A stretch of DNA of 64,000 bases from Streptomyces sp. NBC_01116 (GCF_041435495.1 NZ_CP108644.1:6805501-6869500); one strand, 5' to 3'. Numbered from the stretch's first letter, positions 34,469-43,911 are shown. Program-made: numbers and translations. Notes: a model not told the origin generated them from the sequence alone.

Positions 34469-35686
34469 ATGCGGGGAGGCAGCGTCGCCGTCGTCGGCGG
34501 CAGCATAGCGGGGTGTGCCGCGGCGCTGGCCGCGTCGCGCGGAGGGGCCGAGCGGGTCACCGTACTGGAGCGCGCCGACGACCGGCTCCGTGACAGAGGC
34601 GTCGGAATCGCCCTCCACAGCGACCGGTACGACGAGCTGCGGGAAGCCGGGTACGTGGACCCGGAGATGCCCTGGGCGCCGCTGACCCGGCGGGTGTGGA
34701 GCGTGCGCGACGGGGAGGCCGTTCACGGCCGGGTCGTCGGCGAGCAGCCGTTCCCCTTCCGGGCGTACAGCTGGGGCTCGTTGTGGAGCGAACTGCGGCG
34801 CCGGGTGCCCGATGCGGTGTCCTACCGGTCCGGGGCCGTCGTCACCGCCGTCGAACCGGACGCCGACGGGGCGACGTTGCGGCTTGCGGACGGGTACGAG
34901 GAGCACTTCGACCTCGTGATCGGCGCCGACGGATACCGCTCCGTCGTGCGCGAGGCGATGTTCCCCGGCGCGGACGCCACGTACGCCGGATACATCGGCT
35001 GGCGCGGCACGTCGCCGGACGTCGCGGACCTTCCGTCGGACGGCGACGACGCGCACAACATCGTCTTCCCCGGCGGCCATTGCATGATCTACCGCATCCC
35101 GGACGGCGTCGGCGGGCACCGGCTCAACTGGGTGCTCTACACCGCACCCCCGCAGACCGACGGCCTCCACCCGGACCTGCGGACCCCCACCTCCCTGCCG
35201 CCCGGCCGCCTCAACTCCGAACTCACCGCGCACCTGCGCGCCCTGGTCGCCGACAACTTCCCGCCGTACTGGGCGGCCCGCGTGCTCCGCACCCCCGCCG
35301 AGACCACCTTCATCCAGCCCATCTACGACCTGGAGGTGCCGCACTACACCGCGGGCCGCCTGGTGCTCGTCGGCGACGCCGCCAGCGTCGCCCGGCCGCA
35401 CATCGGCGGCGGCAGCGTGAAGGCGCTCCAGGACGCCACGGCGCTGGAGGCCGCCTGGGCGGCCGGGGGGAGCTGGAAGGAGGTCCTGGAGGGCTACGAC
35501 GAACGGCGCGGAGCCGTCGGGGCCGCCATGGTCGCCCTCGCCCGCCGGATGGGTGCCGCGCAGGTCGAGGACACCCCCGACTGGACCGCCATGGATCAGG
35601 CGGGGTTCGACGCGTGGTGGCAGGCGCAGAACAGCGGATCCGACCGGCGCAGCGGCTTCGGCGGGCACAGCATGAAGGCCGGGTAG
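34469..35686 (+). CDS. FAD-dependent monooxygenase
   Basis: 405 aa, p-hydroxybenzoate hydroxylase-type fold. The N-terminal FAD loop is VAVVGGSIAGCAAALAAS; the middle DG motif appears in LVIGADGYRSVVREAM; the GD motif in LVLVGDAASVARPHIGGG. This matches class A flavin monooxygenases that hydroxylate small aromatic compounds. The ATG at 34469 was chosen just before the first strand with GGAG 8 nt upstream; GTG at 34451 is an alternative. It follows a CHMI-like isomerase gene on the same strand, which fits an aromatic-degradation or tailoring role (inference). Confidence 0.88.
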   Translation: MRGGSVAVVGGSIAGCAAALAASRGGAERVTVLERADDRLRDRGVGIALHSDRYDELREAGYVDPEMPWAPLTRRVWSVRDGEAVHGRVVGEQPFPFRAYSWGSLWSELRRRVPDAVSYRSGAVVTAVEPDADGATLRLADGYEEHFDLVIGADGYRSVVREAMFPGADATYAGYIGWRGTSPDVADLPSDGDDAHNIVFPGGHCMIYRIPDGVGGHRLNWVLYTAPPQTDGLHPDLRTPTSLPPGRLNSELTAHLRALVADNFPPYWAARVLRTPAETTFIQPIYDLEVPHYTAGRLVLVGDAASVARPHIGGGSVKALQDATALEAAWAAGGSWKEVLEGYDERRGAVGAAMVALARRMGAAQVEDTPDWTAMDQAGFDAWWQAQNSGSDRRSGFGGHSMKAG

Positions 35687-35790
35687 AGGCGGCGGGTGGG
35701 GACATCGGGGCGGGCCGCGCGGAGTGTCGTCCCCGCTGCCGTCTCCGCCGGCCCCGCGCTCGTACCGCGATTGTTCTTGCTGCTTGCTTC

Positions 35791-36519
35791 CTAGGCTCCC
35801 GTCGCCGTCAGTTCCAGCGCCGCGTGCAGCGCCGTCGCGTCGGCGCGGGCGTCCTCCCCGGACTGGCGCAGCGTCGTCCGCCCCGAGGTGAGGACCGTGA
35901 GCGTGCGGGCGGACGCGGCGGCCTGGGCGGGGCTGGGGGAGACCAGGAGGACGGCGATGCCCTCGGCCGCCAGCGTGGTCACCAACGTGTCGATCTGCCG
36001 CACCAGTACGGGTGCGAGGCCCTCCGTCGGCTCGTCGAGCAGCAGCACCCGCGGTGAGCCGAGCAGCGCGCGGGCCAGCGCCAGCATCTGCTGTTCGCCG
36101 CCGGACAGATCCGTACCCCGGTTGCCCCGGCGCTCGCCCAGCCGGGGCAGCAGCTCCAGGACCCGGGCGGGGGTCCACACACTGGGGCGGGTGGTGTCGC
36201 CCCGGCGCGGCGGACGGTAGGACAGCCGCAGGTGCTCGTCGACCGTGAGCCCGGCGAACACCCGGCGGCCCTGCGGTACGAGACCGATCCCCGCCCGGGC
36301 GATCCGGTGGGCCGGCTGCCCGGTCACGTCGCGGCCGTCCACGCGTACGGATCCGGCGCTCGGCCGCATCAGCCCGGCGACGGTGTGGACGAGCGTCGTC
36401 TTGCCCGCGCCGTTGTGGCCGACCACGGCGTGGACCGTACCGGCGGGCACCGACAGGTCGAGGCCGTGGAGGACGGTGCCGCCGTGGTAGCCCGCGGTCA
36501 GTCCGGTGAGTTCGAGCAT
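35791..36519 (-). CDS. Branched-chain amino acid-type ABC transporter ATPase (LivF-like)
   Basis: 242 aa. Walker A GHNGAGKT (K40), signature LSGGEQQMLALARALL and Walker B VLLLDEPTEGLAP are intact. LivF proteins usually have VEQN after the Walker B region; here the position reads VSPSPAQAAASA, so the switch segment is altered. It is the last gene of an operon: binding protein, fused permease, LivG, LivF. A 10-nt gap separates it from livG. The cargo could be a branched-chain amino acid, an amide or urea. Confidence 0.88.
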   Translation of the reverse strand: MLELTGLTAGYHGGTVLHGLDLSVPAGTVHAVVGHNGAGKTTLVHTVAGLMRPSAGSVRVDGRDVTGQPAHRIARAGIGLVPQGRRVFAGLTVDEHLRLSYRPPRRGDTTRPSVWTPARVLELLPRLGERRGNRGTDLSGGEQQMLALARALLGSPRVLLLDEPTEGLAPVLVRQIDTLVTTLAAEGIAVLLVSPSPAQAAASARTLTVLTSGRTTLRQSGEDARADATALHAALELTATGA

Positions 36520-36529
36520 CGGGGGGCGG

Positions 36530-37378
36530 TCATCCTCTCGCGTCGGTGGGGGACGGGCAGACGGTCGGGATCGCCTCGGCCCGGGCGGCGTCCGGGCCCG
36601 CCGACGGGCCGGTGCCGTGGTACGCCTCCCGGACCTCCGGATGCGCCAGCACCTCCTGGGTCGGTCCGTCGACCAGCACCTTCCCCGCGGCCAACACGGT
36701 TACGGAGGTCGCGAGTTCGGCGACCACCTCGACATGGTGCTCGACCAGGACGACCGCGACGCTGGACGGCAGGGCGCCGATGACGCCGAGCAGCCGGGCG
36801 ATGTCGCCGTCGGTCAGCCCGGCCGCCGGCTCGTCCAGGAGCAGCAGCCGGGGGCCGCCCGCCAGCGCGGCGGCGAGGTCGAGCAGGCGGCGCTGCCCGT
36901 GCGAGAGCGTCGAGGCCGGCCGGTGGGCGAGGTCCGCGAGGCCGACCGTCTCCAGATGACGGCCCGCGGACTCCTTGTGCTGCCGGTGGCGGGACGGTCT
37001 GCGCCAGGCGCCGCGACGCTGCGGATGGTGCGGCCAGCCCGCCAGGACGATGTTGTCCAGCACCGACAACTCCGCTATGACCGATGGCTGTTGGAAGCTG
37101 CGGGCGATCCCGATACGGCTCCGCTTCACCGTGGAGGTCCGGGTGATGTCGGCGCCGTCCAGGGCGATCGTGCCGTGGTCGGGCCGGTCGGTGCCCGCGA
37201 TGAGGTTGAGCAGGGTGGTCTTGCCCGCCCCGTTGGGGCCGATGACGGCGTGCCGGGCCCCTGCCGGCAGACACAGGCTCACGTCGTCGACGGCGGTGAG
37301 TGTGCCGTACCTGCGGGTGAGCCGGTCGAGGGCGAGGACGGGAGGGAGCGTGGTGGTCGGTGCGGGTGACGGTGTCAT
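36530..37378 (-). CDS. Branched-chain amino acid-type ABC transporter ATPase (LivG-like)
   Basis: 282 aa. Walker A GPNGAGKTTLLNL, signature LSHGQRRLLDLAAALA, Walker B LLLLDEPAAGL and the switch His in VVLVEHHVEVV are intact. LivG-type features include IARSFQQPSVIAELSVLDNI. The ATG overlaps the fused permease stop (ATGA). A Pro/Ala-rich C-terminal tail of about 30 residues extends past the domain end. Confidence 0.9.
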   Translation of the reverse strand: MTPSPAPTTTLPPVLALDRLTRRYGTLTAVDDVSLCLPAGARHAVIGPNGAGKTTLLNLIAGTDRPDHGTIALDGADITRTSTVKRSRIGIARSFQQPSVIAELSVLDNIVLAGWPHHPQRRGAWRRPSRHRQHKESAGRHLETVGLADLAHRPASTLSHGQRRLLDLAAALAGGPRLLLLDEPAAGLTDGDIARLLGVIGALPSSVAVVLVEHHVEVVAELATSVTVLAAGKVLVDGPTQEVLAHPEVREAYHGTGPSAGPDAARAEAIPTVCPSPTDARG

Positions 37379-39471
37379 GGGGAGGCCTTCCCGGCGGAGG
37401 TCGGGGCGGGCGCGGACGGAGGTTGATCCTCGGCGGCGGAGGCGGCGGAGGCGGCGGAGGCGGCGGAAGCGGCGGAGACCCCGGGTGCCCCGAGCGCCCC
37501 GGGCGCCCCTGGTGTTCCGGGAGCACCTGTCGTATCGGAGGGCGGCCCGTTCTCCCCGCTCCCGCCGCCGGGTCCGCCGCGCAGCCCCGCCAGGCCGCGC
37601 GGCAGCAGGTACACGGTGGCGACGAAGAGCACGCCGAGCAGCAGCGGCCCGTGACCGGGCCAGGAACCGGCGACCCAGTCCCGGGTGGCGACGATGAGCC
37701 CGGCGCCCAGCAGGGCGCCGATCACCGACGTCGTACCGCCGATGACCACCGCCAGCAGGGCGAACGCGGCGATCTCGAACCCGACGTCGGCGGGGGAGAG
37801 GTACTGCTGGACGGTCACCATCAGCGAACCGCCCACCCCGGCCAGCGCGCCCGCGCAGATGTGGGCCACCAGCAGGTAGCGCCCCACCGGGTGCCCGGAG
37901 GCGCGCATCCGCGCCTCGGCGCCCCGGGTGCCGGTCAGCAGTTTCCCCGCCGGGGAGCGCAGGACGAGCAGGGTGACGGAGACGGCGACGACGGCGACGA
38001 CGAGCGCGTAGGTGTACAGCTGGCTCTCCTCCAGCATCTCCTCCCCGCCCCACAGCGCCCGCGTGGCCGGGAAGCCGACGAGGCCGTCCGCGCCGCCGGT
38101 GACGGACTTGAGCTGGTTGACGACCGCGCCGGTCAGTTCCCCGATGGCGAGCGTGATCATCAGGACGGTGGTGCCACGCGCCCGGATCACCGCCGGACCC
38201 ACCACCAGGGCGAAGACGGCGGCGGCGAGCGCCGAGAGGACGAGCTGCACGGGGCCCACGGTCCACCCCGCCTCCGCGAGGTTCGCGGTGGCGTACGCGC
38301 CCACGGCGAACGGCGCGGTCTGCCCGAGGGTGGGCAGCCCGGCGTACCCGGTGAGGACGGTGACGCTGACCGCGAGCAGCCCCAGGGCCAGGGCGGAACC
38401 GGCCAGCGAGATGCTGTACGTGTCGAGCAGGGCCGGCAGGGAGATCAGCACCAGGAGCAGCACGAGCAGCGGGGCCGCCTGCCGCCACGCGGGCCCACCC
38501 GGCAGCCGGCTGGTCCAGGCGGGCAGCGGTCGTCGCCGCAGCACGGCGACGAGGCGGCTTCGCAGCCGGGCGACCGGGTCCTGGGCGGCACCCTCGGGGC
38601 CGTGCGCCGCCGCCGGTTCCGCGAAGCGGGAGCGCAGCACCAGCACCGCCGCCATCGCGGCGAAGAGCAGATACGGCGCCAGGTCGGGCGCCAGCGAGAC
38701 GCCCAGCGTCTGCACCTCGCCCACCGCGATCGCCGCGAAGAAGGTCGCCCACAGGGAGCGCAGCCCACCCAGCACGACCACCACGAGGGAGAGCATCAGC
38801 ACGTTCTCGGACGTACCGGGGCCGGGACCGATGATCGGCGCCCCCAGCACGCCCGCCGCCCCGGCCAGCGCACCCGCCGCCGCGAGGACGCCGGTGTGCA
38901 CCGCCCTGGGGTTGCGACCGGTGGCCGCCAGCATCTGCGGATCGTCGGCGGCGGCCCGTACCGCGGCGCCCATCCGGGTCCGGGTCAGCACCCAGGTCCC
39001 GCACGCCGCGAGCAGCACGGCCATCACGATGAAGCAGAGGCGGTAGGCGGGGTAGCGGTGCCCCAGCAGCGTCACCGAGGTGTCGAGCGCTTCGGGGACG
39101 CGTACGGGGAGTTCGTCCGCCCCGAACACCTGGATGAGCAGGTCACCGCCGATCAGGGCGAGCCCGAACGTCAGCAGGGCCTGCGCGAGATGCCCGCGCC
39201 GGGCGAGCGGAGCCGTCGCGGCGGACAGCCCCGCCCCGGCGACGCACGCCGCCGCGGTTCCGGCCGCCAGACCGAGGGCGAGACCGCCCCAGGTCCCGTC
39301 GCTCAGCTCGGCCCCCGTGTAGGCGCCGATCGCGTAGAGCGTGCCGTGCGACAGATTCAGCACACCCGCCGTGCCGAAGGCGAGGCTCAGGCCGGCGGCG
39401 ACCACGAACAGCAGCAGCCCGAAGGCCACGCCGTCCACCGCCGGCACGAGGTGGGCATCGAGGAGATCCAC
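37375..39471 (-). CDS. Fused branched-chain amino acid-type ABC permease (LivH-LivM)
   Basis: 698 aa, two permeases in one chain. Residues about 1-300 match LivH (GLSLAFGTAGVLNLSHGTLY, MLAATGRNP-type loop, VVLGGLRSLWATFFAA); residues about 335-640 match LivM (LTGYAGLPTLGQTAPFAVGA, VIGGTTSVIGALLGAG). The join (about 300-335) is a basic soluble linker. Usually these are separate genes, so this is a natural fusion. The tail after 645 is low-complexity: GAPG-type repeats and a (SAA)n run. It overlaps livG by 4 nt and lies one base after the binding-protein stop. Confidence 0.9.
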   Translation of the reverse strand: MDLLDAHLVPAVDGVAFGLLLFVVAAGLSLAFGTAGVLNLSHGTLYAIGAYTGAELSDGTWGGLALGLAAGTAAACVAGAGLSAATAPLARRGHLAQALLTFGLALIGGDLLIQVFGADELPVRVPEALDTSVTLLGHRYPAYRLCFIVMAVLLAACGTWVLTRTRMGAAVRAAADDPQMLAATGRNPRAVHTGVLAAAGALAGAAGVLGAPIIGPGPGTSENVLMLSLVVVVLGGLRSLWATFFAAIAVGEVQTLGVSLAPDLAPYLLFAAMAAVLVLRSRFAEPAAAHGPEGAAQDPVARLRSRLVAVLRRRPLPAWTSRLPGGPAWRQAAPLLVLLLVLISLPALLDTYSISLAGSALALGLLAVSVTVLTGYAGLPTLGQTAPFAVGAYATANLAEAGWTVGPVQLVLSALAAAVFALVVGPAVIRARGTTVLMITLAIGELTGAVVNQLKSVTGGADGLVGFPATRALWGGEEMLEESQLYTYALVVAVVAVSVTLLVLRSPAGKLLTGTRGAEARMRASGHPVGRYLLVAHICAGALAGVGGSLMVTVQQYLSPADVGFEIAAFALLAVVIGGTTSVIGALLGAGLIVATRDWVAGSWPGHGPLLLGVLFVATVYLLPRGLAGLRGGPGGGSGENGPPSDTTGAPGTPGAPGALGAPGVSAASAASAASAASAAEDQPPSAPAPTSAGKASP
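37432..37476. repeat. 9-bp tandem repeat coding the permease tail
   Basis: Five units of GGCGGCGGA (the last with one change). On the minus strand they encode a run of Ser-Ala-Ala near the C-terminus of the fused permease. Copy number changes keep the frame. Confidence 0.85.
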
Positions 39472-39472
39472 G

Positions 39473-40690
39473 TCAGCTGCCGAGCGTCGCCAGGTCCTGG
39501 ACCATGACGTTGGCCAACTGGGCGCCGTCCGGCCGCACCTGGCGCAGGTACCACGTCTGCACCGGCGAGTGGGCCTTGTCGCCGAACTCCCAGGCGCCGC
39601 GCGGACTGTCGATCTGGCCCAGACCCGCGATGGCCTTGTTGATGGTCTCCGACGTCACGTCGCCGTCCTTCGCCGCGTCGGCGATCGCCTTGTCCAGCAC
39701 GGCGGCCGCGTCGTACGACGCCATCGCGTAGGTGGTGGGCTGCGTGTCGTGCTCCGCGGTCCAGTCGGCGGCGAACGTGCGGTTGGCCTCGTTGTCCAGG
39801 TCGGCCGCGTAGTTCAGGACGGAGTAGATGTCCTTCGCCGCCGCGCCCTGCGCCTGGAGCACGCTGCCCTCGGTGACGAAGGCCGTGTACAGCGGCAGAT
39901 CGGCGATGTCCGACTGGGCGTACTGCTTGGCGAAGTCGATCGCGGCCTTACCCGCGTAGAAGCAGTACACCGCCTCGGCGTCCGTCTTGGCGATCTCCGC
40001 GAAGTACGGCATGAAGTTGGTCGTCTTCGGGAACGGCGTCCAGGTGGTCTTGCCGTCCGGGTTGGCGAGCTTCCCCTTGACCCGCTTGAACTCGTCGGTG
40101 AAGCCGCGCAGTTCGTCGTGGCCGCCCTGGTAGTCGGGGCCGATCGCGTAGACCGGTCCGTCGACCTTCTCCTTGATGTACGGGGCGATGGCCCGGCCCG
40201 GCTCGTCGGACAGGAAGCTCGTCGTCCAGACGTACTCGATGTCCTTGACCGGGGGCCGGGCGTTCGATCCCAGGAAGGGGATCCTGGCCTGCTGGATCAG
40301 CGGCAGCACGGCGTTGACCGAGCCGCCGCCGACGAGACCCGTGAGCACGTCGACCTTGTCCTTCTTGACCAGCTTGGTGGCCGCGGGCACGGCGGTCGGC
40401 GGGCCGTCGCCCTCGTCCGCGACGATGAGCTCGACCTTGCGGCCGCCCAGCTTGTTGCCGTGGGTCTCCAGATACAGCTTGAAACCGTCCCGCAGCTCCG
40501 TGCCGACCGGCTCGTAGGTGCCCGACAGCGAGGCGACCAGGCCGACCTTCACGGTGTCGTCGCCGGCGCCGCTGTCGCCGCTGCAACCGGTGACGGCCGT
40601 CAGGCCGAGGACGAGGGCGGCAGCGCCGGCCGACCGGAATCCGCGGCGGTGGGGACGGGACGGGGCGGAGAAGAACATGGGGGCTCTCAT
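39473..40690 (-). CDS. ABC transporter substrate-binding lipoprotein (Leu/Ile/Val/amide type)
   Basis: 405 aa. Signal with lipobox (AVTGC) near residue 36, then a type I periplasmic-binding fold: KVGLVASLSGTYEPVGTELRDG, ELIVADEGDGPPTAVPAATKL, GLVGGGSVNAVLPLIQQARIP, and YCFYAGKAAIDFAKQYAQ in the second lobe. These match the LivK/amide-binding family. Two starts, 40690 and 40678, are possible. It is the first gene of the ABC operon, 122 nt downstream of the Roadblock gene on the same strand. Confidence 0.9.
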   Translation of the reverse strand: MRAPMFFSAPSRPHRRGFRSAGAAALVLGLTAVTGCSGDSGAGDDTVKVGLVASLSGTYEPVGTELRDGFKLYLETHGNKLGGRKVELIVADEGDGPPTAVPAATKLVKKDKVDVLTGLVGGGSVNAVLPLIQQARIPFLGSNARPPVKDIEYVWTTSFLSDEPGRAIAPYIKEKVDGPVYAIGPDYQGGHDELRGFTDEFKRVKGKLANPDGKTTWTPFPKTTNFMPYFAEIAKTDAEAVYCFYAGKAAIDFAKQYAQSDIADLPLYTAFVTEGSVLQAQGAAAKDIYSVLNYAADLDNEANRTFAADWTAEHDTQPTTYAMASYDAAAVLDKAIADAAKDGDVTSETINKAIAGLGQIDSPRGAWEFGDKAHSPVQTWYLRQVRPDGAQLANVMVQDLATLGS

Positions 40691-40812
40691 CACAGTGTCG
40701 GGGGAAGGGGCGTCGGGGTGCCGGTGGGAACGGGTGCGGCGGGGAGGCCGCCGCACCCGTGGGAGTCCCGGCCGGCGAGTGGTCCCGGGGTGGGAGACGG
40801 CCGGACCGGCGG

Positions 40813-41217
40813 TCAGCGAAGGGGCGGGAGGCTCGGATCGCGGACCTGGGGAGACAGCGAGTCGCCGACCTGGTTGATCAGTTCGGACATCATGTAGCTG
40901 ACCTCGCCGATGTCCGCGTCCCTGGTGGTGGTGACCAGCAGCGAGGCGCCGCTGGAGACGGCCATCGAGAACATGTAGCCGCCCTCCATTGCGGTGAGGC
41001 TGTGCTCGACGGGATCGGTGTCGGTCAACTGTGCCGCCGCGGAGAGCAGGTTCACGACGCCGGACGCGATGGCGGCCAGCCGCTCGGCGTCGTCGCGTTC
41101 CACACCGGTGTACGCCAGCGCGAGTCCGTCCACGGACACGGCTATCGCCTGGGTGACTTCCGGGAGGCGCCCGGCGAAATCGCTCAGGATCCAGCTCAGG
41201 TCGGAGGAGGTGGTCAT
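40813..41217 (-). CDS. Roadblock/LC7 domain protein (CvnB-like)
   Basis: 134 aa, single Roadblock domain (LSWILSDFAGRLPEVTQAIA, LVTTTRDADIGEVSYMMSEL), the second member of actinobacterial conservons, where it binds the CvnD GTPase. The ATG overlaps the sensor kinase stop by 4 nt. The usual next genes, cvnC (DUF742) and cvnD (GTPase), are absent: instead, an ABC transporter operon follows on the same strand. Confidence 0.92.
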   Translation of the reverse strand: MTTSSDLSWILSDFAGRLPEVTQAIAVSVDGLALAYTGVERDDAERLAAIASGVVNLLSAAAQLTDTDPVEHSLTAMEGGYMFSMAVSSGASLLVTTTRDADIGEVSYMMSELINQVGDSLSPQVRDPSLPPLR

Positions 41218-43640
41218 TTCTCGGTCCGTTCGGTGGTGTCGTCCGGGGCGGAACGCCCCCGGTGGTTCGTGCTCCGGTTGATCCCCTGGGCGTAGGCCGC
41301 CAGCACGTCGGAGACCTGTCGGGAGTCCCGTCGGCGGGGCGACGGCCGCGGAGCGCCGGCTCCGGGGCGGCGCTGTTCGGCACCCTCCCGCTTCCCCGGG
41401 GCGGGCCACTGCTGAGGCGTTCTGCGCTGCCGCAGGGGCAGCCCCGAGGAGCTGACGCCGGCGACACGTGACACCGGCTCGGCGTGCACGGGGTGCGGCG
41501 CGGGCGTGCTGCCGTGTTCCTGATCGGGTGTGCCGCTGCCTGGCCCGCCGCCGCGGGGCCCCTCGTGGCCGGACGTGGCTTCCCGCTCGCCGCCGACGGG
41601 GCCCACCCCGACCGGGGTGCTGTCGTGGCCGGGGCGCGCGCCGGCCGCGGCCGGATGCCGGCGGCCCTTCGGCCCCGGCGGTGTGACCGGCCGGGGCGCC
41701 TCGTAGCCGGAGCCGCCGCCGAGTGTGCCCGGCGTCGGAGGCTGGTCCTCCTCCAGGTCCAGGGCCAGCACCTGCGCGGGCAGGGTGACCTCGGCGATGG
41801 TGCCGGGGCCGGAGGAGTCGCGCAGTTCGACGACGATGCCGTGGCGCGCGGCGAGCCGTGCCACCACATGCAGCCCCATGGACCGTACGTCGCCGATGCC
41901 GGCCTGCGGTTCGAGCAGCGCGGCGTTGTGGACCGCGCGGCGCTCCGCCGTGATGCCCACGCCCTCGTCGACGATCTGCACGACGGCCCGGTCCCACAGC
42001 CGCCAGACGGCGACCCCGACCTGCTTGTCCGGGGGCGAGTACCGGGTCGCGTTGTCGAGCAGCTCCGCCAGGATGTGCGCCACGTCGTGCACGGCGCGGG
42101 CGGTGATCCCGATCCCCGACTCGATCACGCCCAGGGAGACACGGTCGAACCGCTCGATCTGCTGGGCGGCGGCCACGATGACGGTGGAGCAGCCCACATC
42201 CGCCGAGCGCACCCGGGCGTTGCCGTAACCACCCAGCACCAGGAGGTTGTTGGTGTTGCGCTCCATGCGGACGGCGAGGTGGTCGAGAGCGAAGAGGGTC
42301 TTCATCCGCACGGGGTCGGCCTCATCGCGCTGCACGGTGTCCAGCTCCGACACCATGACCGCGGTCAACCGTGCGCCCCGACGTGCGACCCCGACCAGTG
42401 TCTCCGCCAACTGATCGTGCACGAATGCCTGTTGGGCCGCGAGGCGGACGGCCTCGTGGTGGACGGCGTTGAACGCCTCACCGACCTCGCCGATCTCGTC
42501 CTCGCCCGTGGTCCCGACCGGGTCGCCGGTCCGCCGGGCCACCTCCTCGGGCGTCGCGCCGCGCAGTGCGCCGGGCTGGGACAGCTCGCTCATCACGGCG
42601 GGCAGCCCGGAATGGGCGACCTCATGCGCGGCGTTGCGCAGATCGCGCAGCCGCCGGACCATGGCGCGGCCCAGCCGGATCGCGACGACGACGACGCCGA
42701 CCAGGGTCAGCACCACCAGCGCGACCTCCGCGCCCGCCGTCCAGATGAGGGTGGTGCGTACGTCGGAGACCTGGGCGAGGACGGCCGCGTCGACCCGCTT
42801 CTCCACCGAACGCAGCAGCTCCTGACGGTCGTCGGCGGCCTGCTGCCACTCCTTCGGGGTGACCGTGATGTCCTTGCCGGCGCCCGTCCGTCCGATCTCG
42901 TCCTCAAGGCGCCGGGCCTCCAGCGCCTTCGTACCGGAGAGGGTGCGCTCCAGCCAGGCCCGCCATGCGCCGGGCCCGAGGTCGAACATGGCGCCGGTCG
43001 ACTCGGTGTAGCCCATCCGGCCGGCGTCGAACGTGCGCTGCGAGGCGGTGGTGAAGCCGCCCGCGGCCTGCGCCCTCATGACGGTGACCTGCTGCTGGGC
43101 CGTGTGTTCGGCGGCCTCGGACAGGGCGGCGGCGGCGCGGATCCGGTCCGCGATATCGGCGTCCACGCCGTCCGCCTGCGCGATGCCGTCGCGGTAGCTG
43201 TTGAGGTCGGCGATCACGATGCGATAGCCGAAGGCGAGGGCGGAGACGGTGCTGCTTCCCGAGCGCACCTGGGCGCGCAGGCCGGGCATCTCCTCGATGA
43301 AGCGCTCGATGCGGTCCAGGGCGCCCTGTGCGCTGCCGGGTACGGAGGAGAGGCTCTTGGTCCGGCCGAGGAATCCGGCGACGCTCTCGTCGGTCGCGTT
43401 CGTGCGCAGCCGGAAGGCTTCGGCGTCTGTCTGCTCGGAGACCAGGGCGGTGGCCGCCGCCCGCTCGCTCTGTAATCGGTTGGCCAACTCGCTTGCCCCG
43501 GCGGCTGCTTCGACCATCGAGGTCAGCCGGTCGGCCTGGAGTGCCTGGCTGGTCGCGGGTGCGAGTGCCAGCACCGAGAAGGCGACGGCCACGGTGAGCG
43601 GTGCCGTGACGAGGAGGACGAGGCGACGGTTGATTTTCAC
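41214..43640 (-). CDS. Nitrate/nitrite-sensing (NIT) domain histidine kinase-like protein (CvnA-like)
   Basis: 808 aa. TM1 (about 7-30) and TM2 (about 296-325) bracket a NIT sensor domain (ELANRLQSERAAATALVSEQ is typical of its start). A HAMP region follows (about 325-400), a phosphoacceptor-like helix FALDHLAVRMERNTNNLLVL (about 450-470), then a HATPase domain (ELLDNATRYSPPDKQVGV as N box; RSMGLHVVARLAARHGI as G2-like). The last 170 residues are a Pro/Gly/Arg-rich tail. It is the sensor of a conservon-like pair with the Roadblock gene. The likely signal is nitrate or nitrite by family; a link with the adjacent transporter is inferred. Confidence 0.9.
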   Translation of the reverse strand: MKINRRLVLLVTAPLTVAVAFSVLALAPATSQALQADRLTSMVEAAAGASELANRLQSERAAATALVSEQTDAEAFRLRTNATDESVAGFLGRTKSLSSVPGSAQGALDRIERFIEEMPGLRAQVRSGSSTVSALAFGYRIVIADLNSYRDGIAQADGVDADIADRIRAAAALSEAAEHTAQQQVTVMRAQAAGGFTTASQRTFDAGRMGYTESTGAMFDLGPGAWRAWLERTLSGTKALEARRLEDEIGRTGAGKDITVTPKEWQQAADDRQELLRSVEKRVDAAVLAQVSDVRTTLIWTAGAEVALVVLTLVGVVVVAIRLGRAMVRRLRDLRNAAHEVAHSGLPAVMSELSQPGALRGATPEEVARRTGDPVGTTGEDEIGEVGEAFNAVHHEAVRLAAQQAFVHDQLAETLVGVARRGARLTAVMVSELDTVQRDEADPVRMKTLFALDHLAVRMERNTNNLLVLGGYGNARVRSADVGCSTVIVAAAQQIERFDRVSLGVIESGIGITARAVHDVAHILAELLDNATRYSPPDKQVGVAVWRLWDRAVVQIVDEGVGITAERRAVHNAALLEPQAGIGDVRSMGLHVVARLAARHGIVVELRDSSGPGTIAEVTLPAQVLALDLEEDQPPTPGTLGGGSGYEAPRPVTPPGPKGRRHPAAAGARPGHDSTPVGVGPVGGEREATSGHEGPRGGGPGSGTPDQEHGSTPAPHPVHAEPVSRVAGVSSSGLPLRQRRTPQQWPAPGKREGAEQRRPGAGAPRPSPRRRDSRQVSDVLAAYAQGINRSTNHRGRSAPDDTTERTEK

Positions 43641-43895
43641 TGCGCGGCTCCGTCGCCGGAACCGGGCTCGAGTATCGGTGACACGCGGATACCTGTACCT
43701 GTTTACGGATCGTGGGGGTGTCGGTGAGGGCGTGCTGGTGTGTGGGGGGACGAGGTTTGCGGTGGGGGGAGCGGTGCCCGTGGGGCAGGAGAGGCCCCAG
43801 CGGCGCGCGGCATGATCCTATGCCGTAGTGCGCACCTCCGGATGGGTGAATCCTTGAAAAATCTGCGCACCGATCGCACAGAGGCATTCCGACTT

Positions 43896-43911
43896 CGCTC
43901 ACAAGTGAGCG
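43896..43911. promoter_or_regulatory. 16-nt palindrome, candidate operator
   Basis: Perfect arms CGCTCAC and GTGAGCG around AA, in the AT-richer part of the divergent gap between the NIT kinase and TIR-WD40 genes. The form suits a dimeric repressor such as GntR, LacI or TetR types; no regulator gene is adjacent. Confidence 0.4.

Noticed and set aside
35687..35790. Possible terminator between the FAD monooxygenase and LivF-like genes
   Set aside because: Only a broken stem (GGCGG..GGGGAC against GTCCCC..TGCC) is seen, too imperfect to list.
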